Shown: positions 26,836 to 35,640 of the stretch, in pieces
How positions within the stretch are numbered: position 1 is the stretch's first letter
How the letters are laid out: the number at the start of each line of letters is the position of its first letter
DNA from: Gottfriedia endophytica
GTDB lineage: Bacteria; Bacillota; Bacilli; Bacillales; Bacillaceae_G
Direction: 5' to 3'
DNA: 64,000 bases
NCBI RefSeq assembly: GCF_017814275.1
Contig: NZ_JAGIYQ010000001.1
Location: 157,515 to 221,514 of the forward strand
Made by a program: the position numbers and the translations under genes
The notes under the pieces: generated by a model
Database searches by the model: none
What the model was told of the DNA's origin: nothing
Seen by the model: only the letters and a program-made list of their open reading frames with translations

Positions 26836-27378
26836 TCAAATAGTATTTTCAGCTTTGTATTTCCCAACATATTCTTCGTAGTCTAATACTTCAATAACAC
26901 TCGACCATTTGAGGACTTTTCCTACAAAGTTCCTAATGTCTAATCCCTGCATTTCATATAATTTGTCTGTATTAGTTGTTCCAGTTGCATCTTTAATGAA
27001 TGTCACTTTATATCCTCGATCAAATGCAGAAATAGCTGTAAACATACAACAAAATTCAGTCTCAAAACCAATAATATAAAGATGATTTACACCTAATTTT
27101 TCTAATGTATTAGAGAGCTCCGTATTGAAGAATGAACTTGGCGTTTGTTTCTCAATGACATAATCAGCATAGTCTTTTAATGAACTATGTAATTCAGACC
27201 CAATAGAATCTCTACACAATGGACTTTCTTTCGAATCATCAAAATGCCTGATAAAAATTACAGGATTACTACTTTCTTTGAAATCCTTAATAACACACTC
27301 CATAAGTGAAAGTTCTTGTTTGAAATCACCATATTTAACAATACCATTTTGTACATCAATAACTAATAGTGCTTTCAT
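26836..27378 (-). CDS. Isochorismatase-family cysteine hydrolase
   Basis: A 180-residue isochorismatase-fold hydrolase. The catalytic Asp lies in ALLVIDVQNGIVKYGDF, and the nucleophile Cys in YIIGFETEFCCMFTAISAFD, where two adjacent cysteines are present. The substrate is unknown. Amidase or nicotinamidase-like activity is possible. The start is the ATG at 27378, eight bases after AGGAAGG. A GTG three codons upstream overlaps the site. It is a distant paralogue of the gene at 14994-15479. Confidence 0.8.
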   Translation of the reverse strand: MKALLVIDVQNGIVKYGDFKQELSLMECVIKDFKESSNPVIFIRHFDDSKESPLCRDSIGSELHSSLKDYADYVIEKQTPSSFFNTELSNTLEKLGVNHLYIIGFETEFCCMFTAISAFDRGYKVTFIKDATGTTNTDKLYEMQGLDIRNFVGKVLKWSSVIEVLDYEEYVGKYKAENTI

Positions 27379-27481
27379 TTGATTCACCTTCCTATTACCG
27401 TTATAGATAATTTATTCTATGAATCTATGATATTTCCTTTTCATTTAAGGCATACCAATAAGAGAGAATCTAAAAGATGAA

Positions 27482-27973
27482 TTATTTTATTCGAACCGTC
27501 CGAATTATAAAAAACAGTAGTGTGCCAAAAAGAATAATCAGGAATCCTGGGAATTCCCATACCCCAAGAAGACTTTCTTTTTGTTTAGAGACAAACACAT
27601 CATTCCAAGCACTATAAGCAAAGAATACGAGCATTTCATTTTTAATGAAATTTAACATCAATATTGAATTTTTATATTTTCTTTCCACATTTTCATCAGT
27701 TAATCCAATGTAATTATGAGTATGTGGATACTTTTCTAAAATTGTTAAACCACTCCAAAGAACAATACCAATAATAAGTGGTACAAAAATAAATCCTTTA
27801 CTTCCCCAATGATCTGGTTCACCCAATCCGTTATAATGTGTCGGAACCTTGTTAGGTAAGGATGACCATTGTGTTATTAAGTAAACGATAGAGCTTATAA
27901 ATGACAGAAGAGCTATCCAATTGAAAATTTTCGCCACAATGGGTGTTTTAATTTGTAATTTTGGACGTTCCAT
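27482..27973 (-). CDS. DUF1648 domain membrane protein
   Basis: A 163-residue membrane protein with about four helices. The segment LPNKVPTHYNGLGEPDHWGSK is the DUF1648 signature, found in SdpI-like immunity proteins and related membrane proteins. It does not have the extra helices of full-length SdpI. Function is unproven. The ATG at 27973 follows AAAGGA. It is third in a same-strand series (Nudix, DUF5412, DUF1648) with short gaps, suggesting one operon. Confidence 0.75.
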   Translation of the reverse strand: MERPKLQIKTPIVAKIFNWIALLSFISSIVYLITQWSSLPNKVPTHYNGLGEPDHWGSKGFIFVPLIIGIVLWSGLTILEKYPHTHNYIGLTDENVERKYKNSILMLNFIKNEMLVFFAYSAWNDVFVSKQKESLLGVWEFPGFLIILFGTLLFFIIRTVRIK

Positions 27974-27997
27974 GTAAATTAATCCTTTCTATGAGTT

Positions 27998-28429
27998 TTA
28001 ATTATATCTATAGTCATATTTTCCATAAGGCAAAGAAATTTCATGTCCGTTAATACTAATCGTGTTCTCGTCAATCCAATAAATGTTAGATTTTGATGTA
28101 TGGTATTCCCAATAAATATTTTTACATTTACTTTTGTTTTTATTAAATATTAATTCTCCACGTACGGCAAAATCAGTAGTAGCTCCTCCATTTATAAGAA
28201 ATGTTTTAACTGTATAAGTCCCTTTTGGAGAGGTAGATTGCTCAATAAAATCTCCTTTTGGAGGTCTTTGTATGGAATAAATTCCATATAAAATGAGAAC
28301 TAAAAATAAAGTTGCTACCAAACTTAAAACTAGTTTCACTTTCTTTTTCGTAGATTTTATTTCATTTTCAATCTCATTATCATTATAAATAGTAGTCCCC
28401 TCCTTTATTTGTGGTACTATTCGTTTCAA
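27998..28429 (-). CDS. DUF5412-like membrane-anchored protein
   Basis: The frame codes for 143 residues: a cytoplasmic stretch, one membrane helix (LVLSLVATLFLVLILYGIY) and an extracytoplasmic domain (STSPKGTYTVKTFLINGGA, then a KNIYWEYHTSKSNIYW region). I recognise this as DUF5412-type, of unknown function. The start is uncertain. The 5'-most TTG at 28429 has no ribosome binding site, while a strong AAAGGAGGGG at codons 8-11 points to codon 14, which is ATT. It begins only six bases after the Nudix stop codon. Confidence 0.65.
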   Translation of the reverse strand: MKRIVPQIKEGTTIYNDNEIENEIKSTKKKVKLVLSLVATLFLVLILYGIYSIQRPPKGDFIEQSTSPKGTYTVKTFLINGGATTDFAVRGELIFNKNKSKCKNIYWEYHTSKSNIYWIDENTISINGHEISLPYGKYDYRYN

Positions 28430-28435
28430 AAATCA

Positions 28436-29053
28436 TTAATCAACAATAGTTTCCTTCAAAGGATTTCTCAAAAAGTCAAATAGCATATGTATTTGTGACT
28501 CTGTATTACGATTTGTTGATAATGGAGGTAAAGCATTCTCATTGAAAAAGCCTATTTTATCTGTTTCAAGCCCAGTGCTTGCATTCCCTCCAATTATTTC
28601 ACACTGAATAAACAGTTTGTAATAATGATAGGGTTGTGGTGGATGAGGATGTTTATTCATATCTAAAACTGCTAATAATCTTTTAGGAATTACGTTGTAT
28701 CCAGATTCTTCTTGTATTTCTTTCACAACATTTTCTCTAGCAGAGAGGCCAACATCACAAAATCCTCCTGGTAAAGACCATGTTAAATCTTCACTCTCTC
28801 TAACCAATAATATTTTATTCTCTTTAAATACTACTCCTCGAACATCCACTTTTGGTGTTTGATAGCCTGTTTCACTTGCAAATAAATCCACTACTTTTTC
28901 CATTTCTAAATCAGTATATTCAGCTATGATCTCTGCACTTATGATACGTAACTCGTTGTACCGTTCTATATCATAAGGATCTTTTGAAAATGTTAATCCT
29001 GATTGAGAAATAGCTTGAATTTTTTTGGCCCATTCTAACCATTTATGACTCAT
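28436..29053 (-). CDS. Nudix hydrolase with N-terminal NUDIX_N-type domain
   Basis: A 205-residue protein: a helical N-terminal region of about 60 residues, as in a known subgroup of Bacillus Nudix enzymes, then the Nudix fold. The Nudix box is GFCDVGLSARENVV, then KEIQEESGY. It keeps the second-half EExxG catalytic glutamates, but has Leu for the first box Glu and Lys for the usual Arg, so it diverges from the consensus. Substrates are probably nucleoside diphosphate derivatives, otherwise unknown. The start is the ATG at 29053 after AAAGGAGA. Confidence 0.82.
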   Translation of the reverse strand: MSHKWLEWAKKIQAISQSGLTFSKDPYDIERYNELRIISAEIIAEYTDLEMEKVVDLFASETGYQTPKVDVRGVVFKENKILLVRESEDLTWSLPGGFCDVGLSARENVVKEIQEESGYNVIPKRLLAVLDMNKHPHPPQPYHYYKLFIQCEIIGGNASTGLETDKIGFFNENALPPLSTNRNTESQIHMLFDFLRNPLKETIVD

Positions 29054-29151
29054 AAAACTATCTCCTTTAAAAGAATACAAACTTTATAAGTTTCATTATT
29101 ACATTTGTCTGGAAATCTACATTACATTCTTCGTATTCCTGTACTGTAAAT

Positions 29152-29925
29152 CTATTTTTTATAATTTATATAGTATGTATCATATGGCTCTTCCAAGACA
29201 TAACCTAGCTTTTCCGCTAAATAAACTGAATCAAGATTTGCTGCATCCCAATTAGGATATATTCCTCGTTCAAGACAATCTAAAATTAAAACTGAAGATG
29301 CCACAGTGGCTAATCCTTTTCTTCTATGCTCAGGGTGTGTATCAACTTCAATCTCAATTCCTCCATCATAAACACTGTATGATGATGCACCACATACAAC
29401 TTGTCCATTATGTAAGATACAATATCCAACACCTTTATTCAGATAATCATCAATAGATTCATACTAACTCGTGAAATCCTCTGAAAGTTGCTGAAAAGAT
29501 GATTCATATGCTATAGAGGCATCAATTTTTTTAAGCTCATAGACTTCGGGTAGGTTTGCTAACAAAGATACCAGATAATCACGATTTAAATCTTTATCAT
29601 TCTTTTTAAAGGCATATCGTTGAAATTTATCACTTCGTCCTTCATGAATCGTTTCTATACGCTTTTTCCATTCTTCAGTATTGACAATGGCTAAAATATT
29701 TTCAGGAATGTTACAAAGTAAATCTTCTGCCCCCATTGCATTGGGATCTCCGGCATAGAATACAAAGATACCTACAATAATTTGTGCAACTGTTGGGTTT
29801 TCAAGGTTATCAACCCACGCAGTTCCCATATGTCCCTGAAGACATGAGAGGATCATAGTGTGATTCATATTTTTAAACATAGGTAATAATTTTTTTCTTG
29901 AATGGATATCCACTTCATAAATCAT
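29152..29925 (-). pseudogene. GNAT acetyltransferase gene interrupted by one in-frame TAG
   Basis: The frame starts MIYEVDIHSRKKLLPMF at 29925 and runs 153 codons to a TAG at 29464-29466. It then continues in the same frame (YESIDDYLNKGVGYCILHNG) through a clear acetyl-CoA-binding region (EVDTHPEHRRKGLATVASS) and FLNxxSVYLAEKLGY-type end to a TAG at 29152. Full length would be 257 codons, the normal size for this two-domain GNAT family. The amber codon separates the N-terminal domain from the catalytic domain, so the truncated product should be inactive. Confidence 0.85.
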
Positions 29926-30164
29926 TAAAATTCCTTCTTTCTTCCAGCTTCTGTTAAATTAATTAACTTGTAAGCCAACTTTTATCTTGAATGAAGCACT
30001 TTTAATAATGCGCCTTATTTCTCTTATTCGATTGCAGACTAAACAAACTTGGAAATAACCAATTATCTAAGAATTTTATGACTCCTATATATCAGGACTT
30101 ATATTCTATAAATCTCTAAAACATCCTTCTTAAAGTATCCTTCTTCATTTATTGAATAATCCCT

Positions 30165-30201
30165 AAAAAAAGAACCAATGTACGATGTACGTTGGCCCTT
30201 T
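30165..30201. terminator. Terminator of the VanZ-like gene
   Basis: CCAATGTAC and GTACGTTGG form a stem around GAT, with AAAAAAAG before and CCCTTTTAC after. It lies just beyond the VanZ-like stop codon. Confidence 0.75.
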
Positions 30202-30203
30202 TA

Positions 30204-30788
30204 CTATATGTAATTAATTTCGTCATCCGATAAATAATTTAAATAATCAATTAACTGACTCACTCTTTTTAAATTCCTCATAGTAGAAATAACGATTAGG
30301 TAAATGATCTTAATTGAAAAATATCCCAGCATTCCTCCAAGAGTATTTAAAATTAAATCATCAACATCAAAGATACCAAAACCAAATACAAGCTGAATAA
30401 GTTCATACGTTAAACTTAAACTAAATGTTGCTACAGTAATCGTTTTAAATTTAAAAAATCTTTTTGATAATAATGGTAGTATAAATCCGAATGGCATAAA
30501 GCCTATTATATTTCCAGCTATATTTTCAATTCGAATATTAAAATTTATATCTGCAAACAAATAAATAGAAATCGTTTTAAAAGGGATTAAATTTATTGAA
30601 CGCCAGTGATTACCAATTTCCTTAAATGTAAAATGATGATAAGGAATGATTGTATTTATATAATCAATGGTTGTATCTAAATGAAAAATAATTGTTTTTA
30701 AAGGAAATTTAAACATGATTTTTTGTGTAAGAACAAATAAATAGAAACAAAATAATAAAAATAAGATAATTTTAAAGAAAAGTTTCAT
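30204..30788 (-). CDS. VanZ-like family membrane protein
   Basis: A 194-residue membrane protein with about four helices. The conserved VanZ pattern is visible: IAGNIIGFMPFGFILPLL, SLTYELIQLVFGFGIFDVDD, and LILNTLGGMLGY. VanZ homologues confer low-level teicoplanin resistance in enterococci. The role of chromosomal Bacillus copies is unknown. The ATG at 30788 follows TTGGAGT. It is a single gene followed by a terminator, so no glycopeptide resistance cluster is present. Confidence 0.85.
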   Translation of the reverse strand: MKLFFKIILFLLFCFYLFVLTQKIMFKFPLKTIIFHLDTTIDYINTIIPYHHFTFKEIGNHWRSINLIPFKTISIYLFADINFNIRIENIAGNIIGFMPFGFILPLLSKRFFKFKTITVATFSLSLTYELIQLVFGFGIFDVDDLILNTLGGMLGYFSIKIIYLIVISTMRNLKRVSQLIDYLNYLSDDEINYI

Positions 30789-30942
30789 TAATCCACGACT
30801 CCAAAAAAAGATTTAAACACTTAAGAATAAACTCCCTGATACTTTAATCTGAATTGACTCTCCTTATTTATAGCATTAATATGCTCCTATTAAACTTTGC
30901 TATATTTTCATAAATCCATAGAAACAGAACTTTAAGGACTCT

Positions 30943-31743
30943 TTACTTCAATAACTTTTCCAAAACATTTGCCACACCATCTTCATCATTTGAAGTTGTA
31001 ATTTCCTTCGCAAAGGTTTTTAATTCGTCGATGGAGTTTTCCATTGCAACTGGAAGCCCACATAGCTGAAATAAACCTAAATCGTTAAAGTCATCACCGA
31101 ATGCCATTGTTTTTTCTAAAGAAAAATCTAATCTTTTGGCTAGAGTTGTAATGGCAGTCTCTTTTGAAATGCCTTCTCTCATTATTTGTGTTAGTGAATT
31201 CGAGTCCGTAGTAATAATATTTACTTGATCACCGAACCACTTTGTAAAATCTTCTATATTCTTCAATTGTGACACTAGTATTTTCGTAGGGCTTACCAAT
31301 TTTATTTTTTCAAGATCAATAACTTCAGGATTCTCGGAAACCTTTATAAATGAGCGATAATCAATTTCTTTATAACTGTACCATTTATCATTGACCTCAA
31401 TTGAAAATAAGTGATTGGGTTCATTGATCATTAAGTATTCAATAATTTGTTTGTTTATCTTAGAATCAATTGAATAATGTTCATTTAGTTGTAATAGCTG
31501 ATTCATAATTAATGCACCATTATAATAAACAAAAATAGCAATTTCTTGTAATTCCTGCGGGAGAAATTCTTTTATAGCTCTTGGTGGTCTTGCTGTTGCA
31601 ATAATGATTGGTATTCCAAGTTTATGTAACTCTACTATAGATTTTAAATTTCGAGTACTTACTTCCTTATTTGAATTTAATAATGTACCATCTAAATCTA
31701 AGACAATCGCATCTACTTTCCTTTTAACCTTTACAATCTCCAT
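30943..31743 (-). CDS. HAD-superfamily Cof-type phosphatase
   Basis: A 266-residue haloacid-dehalogenase hydrolase. Motif I is IVLDLDGTLLNSNKEV (nucleophile Asp), motif II the threonine/serine after IIATARPPRAI, and motif IV MAFGDDFNDLGLFQLCG, with a Cof-type C2 cap. Members dephosphorylate sugar phosphates, nucleotides or flavin precursors, and the substrate is unknown. The ATG at 31743 has a GGGGATGG site. It lies 25 bp after the phosphotransferase-like gene upstream and is probably cotranscribed with it. Confidence 0.87.
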   Translation of the reverse strand: MEIVKVKRKVDAIVLDLDGTLLNSNKEVSTRNLKSIVELHKLGIPIIIATARPPRAIKEFLPQELQEIAIFVYYNGALIMNQLLQLNEHYSIDSKINKQIIEYLMINEPNHLFSIEVNDKWYSYKEIDYRSFIKVSENPEVIDLEKIKLVSPTKILVSQLKNIEDFTKWFGDQVNIITTDSNSLTQIMREGISKETAITTLAKRLDFSLEKTMAFGDDFNDLGLFQLCGLPVAMENSIDELKTFAKEITTSNDEDGVANVLEKLLK

Positions 31744-31768
31744 CTTCCATCCCCATTTTCTTAAATCA

Positions 31769-32737
31769 TTAAATTTCTAAATCAACAATAGGAGTATTCT
31801 CTACTATTTGTTTATTTCGGTTATTCATAAAATCTTTTGTCCAGCCAGTAAGCAATTCTAAATTTCCTCCAAAAGAATGATAGATTTTAATGTATCGACC
31901 AATCTCTCGATGTCTAGCGAAAGTTGGAATACTTTTTATCCATTCATTATCCAAGTGGTTTTCTTTTTGATAGCCTTCTAAAAATTTTTTGATGAAGCGT
32001 TGTCCGAACACTTTTCTTTCATCAAACTTCATATGAAGTGGAATCGCATAAAACAATGCAACGGCTATATCGTTTACAAACCAAGAGTATCTGCATGCAT
32101 CGAAATCAAATATGGTAAATTTCCCGCCGTCAAAAAATAAATTATTATAATGAAAATCCATGTGAACTAAACCGTAAGATTCTGAGGAAATTGGAAGTTT
32201 AGATAAAATTTGATTCAAACGATTGTATTCATGGATAATTTCAGTTTCAGATTCTGGGAGACAGATAGTTGCAACATTTTCCGCTTCTTCAAACCACTGA
32301 GGTCTTTTAGCATCATTACTAATAGGGTTATATCCTTTTGTAGCAGTATGCATTTTCCCCATGAATCTACCCATCTCACTAATCAAATCATCGTTTTGAT
32401 ATAATTCCTCTTCTGTTAGCGATCTTCCAACAGCTTTTATAAAAGATACTGCTGTAACATAACCATTTTCCAATTCTATTTTTTCAACAAATTGTCCTGA
32501 TTGTGATGGTATTGGACATGACACTGAGATCCCTGTTTGGAAAAGGTAATGAATCCAATTGATCTCAGCCTTTATCATCTCAAGTGAACGATGTGACTCA
32601 TTCGTTAATCTTAAAATAAATTGTTCTCCATTTTTAATATAAGAACCAATAAAGTGATGTTGAGATTGTAAAATTACATTTACCTTGTTAAAACAAATAC
32701 CAAATTTATTGCAGGCTTCAACTAGGGCTTTCTTCAA
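31769..32737 (-). CDS. Aminoglycoside-phosphotransferase-fold (APH) family kinase
   Basis: A 322-residue protein with the APH/choline-kinase fold. The catalytic loop is GLVHMDFHYNNLFFDGG, and the metal-binding Asp lies in KFTIFDFDACRYSW. It resembles the stress-type or homoserine/spore-kinase-like APH proteins in Bacillus rather than true aminoglycoside resistance enzymes. The substrate is unknown. The start is a TTG at 32737 with a GGAG site at eight bases. No better start precedes it. It is upstream of a HAD phosphatase gene, possibly forming a kinase/phosphatase pair. Confidence 0.82.
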   Translation of the reverse strand: MKKALVEACNKFGICFNKVNVILQSQHHFIGSYIKNGEQFILRLTNESHRSLEMIKAEINWIHYLFQTGISVSCPIPSQSGQFVEKIELENGYVTAVSFIKAVGRSLTEEELYQNDDLISEMGRFMGKMHTATKGYNPISNDAKRPQWFEEAENVATICLPESETEIIHEYNRLNQILSKLPISSESYGLVHMDFHYNNLFFDGGKFTIFDFDACRYSWFVNDIAVALFYAIPLHMKFDERKVFGQRFIKKFLEGYQKENHLDNEWIKSIPTFARHREIGRYIKIYHSFGGNLELLTGWTKDFMNNRNKQIVENTPIVDLEI

Positions 32738-32788
32738 TACTACATCTCCTTACTAAAATCCGAATCTCGAAAAAATAGATTAAAGTTC

Positions 32789-33334
32789 TCAATCATTAAA
32801 TTTACCCATCACTATAGTGTTATAATATTTCCCGTCAGACAGTACTTTATCTTTCTTTAATACACCTTCAATTTCAAAGCCAAGCATTTCATATAGCTTG
32901 ATTGCTTTATCATTCGTTTCTAACACATTCAACGTTATTTTTTTTATGTCGTTCGAGTCTGCCCAAGCGATCGATTCTTTTAGAAGATTTTTCCCAATAC
33001 TATATCCCCAATAATCTTTTAATACACAAACTCCAAATTCAACTTTATGTGCGAATCGTTTCAATGTATTTCCTTCGCATCTTGAAAATCCGACGATCTT
33101 ATCTTGAGCTTCTGCTACTAAAAATAAGTTTCTCGTATTTTCAGTATCATTTTTGATAAGCTGTTCAAAACCTGTTACATCAATGAATCCTTCCCCTTGT
33201 TCTCTATCTAAGTTCTCAGTTTCACCATCAATCTGTAATCTTACTTTAGACAATTCTTTTGCATCATTTACAATTGCAGATCTTACATTATAGCTTAGTC
33301 CATTAATATAAAATTCCTGTTTGTCTATTATCAT
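32789..33334 (-). CDS. GNAT-family N-acetyltransferase
   Basis: A 181-residue GNAT protein. The acetyl-CoA-binding region is VEFGVCVLKDYWGYSIGKNLL, and the C-terminal KLYEMLGFEIEGVLKKD is typical of small ribosomal-protein or antibiotic acetyltransferases. The substrate is unknown. The start is the ATG at 33334 with a GGGGT site. An upstream in-frame GTG lacks one. It sits in a same-strand row with another GNAT gene and the APH/HAD pair, with gaps of about 50 bp. Confidence 0.85.
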   Translation of the reverse strand: MIIDKQEFYINGLSYNVRSAIVNDAKELSKVRLQIDGETENLDREQGEGFIDVTGFEQLIKNDTENTRNLFLVAEAQDKIVGFSRCEGNTLKRFAHKVEFGVCVLKDYWGYSIGKNLLKESIAWADSNDIKKITLNVLETNDKAIKLYEMLGFEIEGVLKKDKVLSDGKYYNTIVMGKFND

Positions 33335-33394
33335 TTCTACCCCATTCTTACTATTTAAGTTTTTAATCACTTCTAGTTAACAAGAATCCAGAAA

Positions 33395-33955
33395 TTACTG
33401 CACATATTCACTCTTTAAACGCCCATAAATTTCTAAATCAACAATTCCTTTACTAGACCATAGAGTAGCCTGTCTTAAAGTTCCTTCTTTTAAAAAGCCA
33501 TTTTTAAGGAGTACCTTCTTTGATATTTCATTTGTAGGCATTACCTCTGCTTGTATTCTATTAACCTCGACTTGTTCAAATAAGAATTCAACTACCATTT
33601 TTAAAGCTTTCGACGCTATTCCCTTACCCCAGTATGCTTCGGCTAAAAAATACCCTATTGTCACCATATCTACCTTCTTATTAAAATCACAAGCTTCAAT
33701 GATCCCCACTAAAACATCATTTGAGAAAATTCCCCATTTAATTCTAGTTTTCTTATTATAATCTCTTTCAAAATGCCCAATCATTGATTTAATTGTTTCT
33801 TTATTTGACTTTGGAATAATCCCGCAATATTCAAAGACACGGACATTACTGTAAATTTCATATAATTTCTCAAGATTATCTACTTCAATCTTCTTAAGTA
33901 CAAGATCATCAGAAACTAATTGAGGGAATTGATCAAACACTACTTCAAACTTCAT
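33395..33955 (-). CDS. GNAT-family N-acetyltransferase, RimJ/RimL type
   Basis: A 186-residue GNAT protein of the RimJ/RimL class. Characteristic parts are VSDDLVLKKIEVDNLEKLYE, the acetyl-CoA loop IGYFLAEAYWGKGIASKALK, and IQAEVMPTNEISKKVLLKNG, then FLKEGTLRQ. RimJ/RimL enzymes acetylate ribosomal protein N-termini, but most chromosomal paralogues have unknown substrates. The ATG at 33955 has a TAGGA site. It is the first of a likely operon reading GNAT, GNAT, APH kinase, HAD phosphatase. Confidence 0.86.
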   Translation of the reverse strand: MKFEVVFDQFPQLVSDDLVLKKIEVDNLEKLYEIYSNVRVFEYCGIIPKSNKETIKSMIGHFERDYNKKTRIKWGIFSNDVLVGIIEACDFNKKVDMVTIGYFLAEAYWGKGIASKALKMVVEFLFEQVEVNRIQAEVMPTNEISKKVLLKNGFLKEGTLRQATLWSSKGIVDLEIYGRLKSEYVQ

Positions 33956-34144
33956 ATTTTATCCTACCTTATCTTTGATTAGTAATTTCATCCATTGAAA
34001 CAATTCAATAAAATCAAAATAAATCCTTTAATTAATTGAAAGGAATGATGCGGTATCTCTATTACTAAACTAGGAACGTAAATTAGCCAATCTGCATACA
34101 GTTTAATTAGGTAAATTCACTATATTAATTCGCGGAGGAATACT

Positions 34145-34549
34145 ATGTATAATTATAATATCAGCCGTCAAATGCCGGCTCATCCGATTCTACTTGAGGC
34201 TCGACAAATTGCTCCTAATCAAATATTAATAACTTATGATCAACCAACTAATTTAGCTTCTGCAACAAACGTCTCAAATTATTGGATTAGAAGTAATATG
34301 GGTCCCGTCGGTATTGCAAGTGTTGGAATGACGGATTCACTTAATGCAAAAAACGCACTACGCCCCGATATGGCAAAGATTACACCAGTTGACAATTCAA
34401 AAACAAAATATGTCATAACATTTAATGTAAATGCAATGTCTGGGGTTATGTATACAGTTCTCCCTTGCTATGTTAACTTAGAGGGAAGAACTGGTTACAT
34501 GGGAGAAAACTGGGGTCCTGCCAGCAGAAATATGTTTACTGGCGTGTAA
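34145..34549 (+). CDS. Unrecognised 134-residue protein with beta-sandwich-like pattern
   Basis: I do not recognise a family. The protein opens MYNYNISRQMPAHPILLEAR, has no signal peptide or membrane helix, and shows alternating beta-type segments such as NQILITYDQPTNLASATNVS and KTKYVITFNVNAMSGVMYTV. The YDQPTNLASATNVSNYWI part resembles the edge of SwmB- or Ig-like domains found in surface proteins. The GGAGGA ribosome binding site is strong. It is one of few plus-strand genes here, and upstream a CATACAGT could be a SigE-like -10, but no matching -35 is clear. Some similar orphan proteins are spore-associated, which remains a guess. Confidence 0.7.
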   Translation: MYNYNISRQMPAHPILLEARQIAPNQILITYDQPTNLASATNVSNYWIRSNMGPVGIASVGMTDSLNAKNALRPDMAKITPVDNSKTKYVITFNVNAMSGVMYTVLPCYVNLEGRTGYMGENWGPASRNMFTGV

Positions 34550-34580
34550 GTAGAGCAATATAACAAGGTGAGGAAAATTG

Positions 34581-34643
34581 ATGAATTCGTTTTATAAGCA
34601 CCTCATGAAGTATTTGAGAGTGCTACAAAGTCAAAAAACATAG
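34581..34643 (+). CDS. Possible 20-codon micro-ORF
   Basis: ATG at 34581 follows GGTGAGG at seven bases and encodes MNSFYKHLMKYLRVLQSQKT before a TAG. It is 31 bp after the orphan gene at 34145-34549. Length and lack of homology make it uncertain. A competing GTG frame overlaps the ribosome binding site. Confidence 0.2.
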   Translation: MNSFYKHLMKYLRVLQSQKT

Positions 34644-34712
34644 TTATGAAAAGAACGTTTATTAGTTGATGATCAATTTATAATTCACCCTTTAATAATT
34701 AAAGGGCAAATG

Positions 34713-34747
34713 AAAAGCCCCTTCAAAGCATCTGAAGGGGCTTTTTA
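34713..34747. terminator. Bidirectional terminator (GCCCCTTC family)
   Basis: AAAGCCCCTTCA and TGAAGGGGCTTTTT form a strong stem. A similar hairpin occurs at 37284-37308. It separates the convergent orphan gene and LysE-family gene. Confidence 0.9.
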
Positions 34748-34803
34748 TCGTATTAGAATCGACTTAACCTAATAAAGGGGGCAATTACTTTATCCCAGGT
34801 TTA

Positions 34804-35433
34804 TTAAGGAGCTTTTGTTCCAAGTAACTTTAACCCTAAGCCAATAAAGATGATTCCTGTTATTTTATTTAGAACACTGCCTACCTTTTTGTTACCTTTT
34901 AATTTCTTTGTAACAAACGAAGAAAAATAAGCAATAAATAAACACCATAGCAATCCAGTGAACGTAAAGGTAAGACCTAAAATGATAAAAGGTATTGGAC
35001 CAGAAGCCTTAGTATCAATGAATTGCGGAAGAAAAGCAATAAAGAATAAAGAAACCTTTGGGTTCGTCAGACTTGTTAATAGTCCTTGTACATATATTTT
35101 CTTAAGGTTTACATTACTAGATGTAGATGCTTGAAAGTCTACAGCAGATTTATCAAGTAACATCCTAACCCCTAAATACATTAAATACAAAACACCAACA
35201 ATTTTAATGGTTGTAAACAATATAACCGATTTTGTCAGTATGATTGATAGTCCAAAAGCAACCAACAACGTATGAGTTAATGAACCAGTGATGATCCCAA
35301 AAACCGAATAAACACCTGCTTTTTTCCCTTGGGACATACTTCTCCCCACTATATACATTGTGTCTGCACCAGGAATTAAATTTAACAATATTCCTGTTAA
35401 TAAAAATACCTCGTAATGAATGATTCCAAACAT
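34804..35433 (-). CDS. LysE-family translocator (RhtB type)
   Basis: A 209-residue six-helix amino-acid exporter of the LysE/RhtB family. The N-terminal LNLIPGADTMYIVGRSMSQG and the LTSLTNPKVSLFFIAFLPQF segment are diagnostic. Exported substrates are likely amino acids such as threonine or homoserine, unproven. The ATG at 35433 follows AAAGAGGTG. It is monocistronic, with terminators on both sides and no adjacent LysR/Lrp-type regulator. Confidence 0.9.
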   Translation of the reverse strand: MFGIIHYEVFLLTGILLNLIPGADTMYIVGRSMSQGKKAGVYSVFGIITGSLTHTLLVAFGLSIILTKSVILFTTIKIVGVLYLMYLGVRMLLDKSAVDFQASTSSNVNLKKIYVQGLLTSLTNPKVSLFFIAFLPQFIDTKASGPIPFIILGLTFTFTGLLWCLFIAYFSSFVTKKLKGNKKVGSVLNKITGIIFIGLGLKLLGTKAP

Positions 35434-35528
35434 TTTTGCACCTCTTTCTATTTTTTGGGTGCCCTTATAAATATTAAAGTAATTTGTATGGAAATGAAAG
35501 ATTTTTATTATTTTTCAAACAATTCCTT

Positions 35529-35558
35529 AAAAAAGAGTTATCAAAGCAACTCTTTTTT
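35529..35558. terminator. Hairpin terminator
   Basis: AAAAAAGAGTT and AACTCTTTTTT form a perfect stem around ATCAAAGC. It serves the MATE transporter gene upstream on the minus strand. Confidence 0.85.
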
Positions 35559-35640
35559 AAGCAACCTGGAGTTGTAATCTACTAACGCATTCTAAAAAAA
35601 TAACAATGTATACGAAAACACCCTTTTATTTAACTACTAA

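Noticed and set aside
30204-30788. Glycopeptide resistance cluster
   Set aside because: Only a VanZ-like gene is present. There are no vanHAX or regulator genes.
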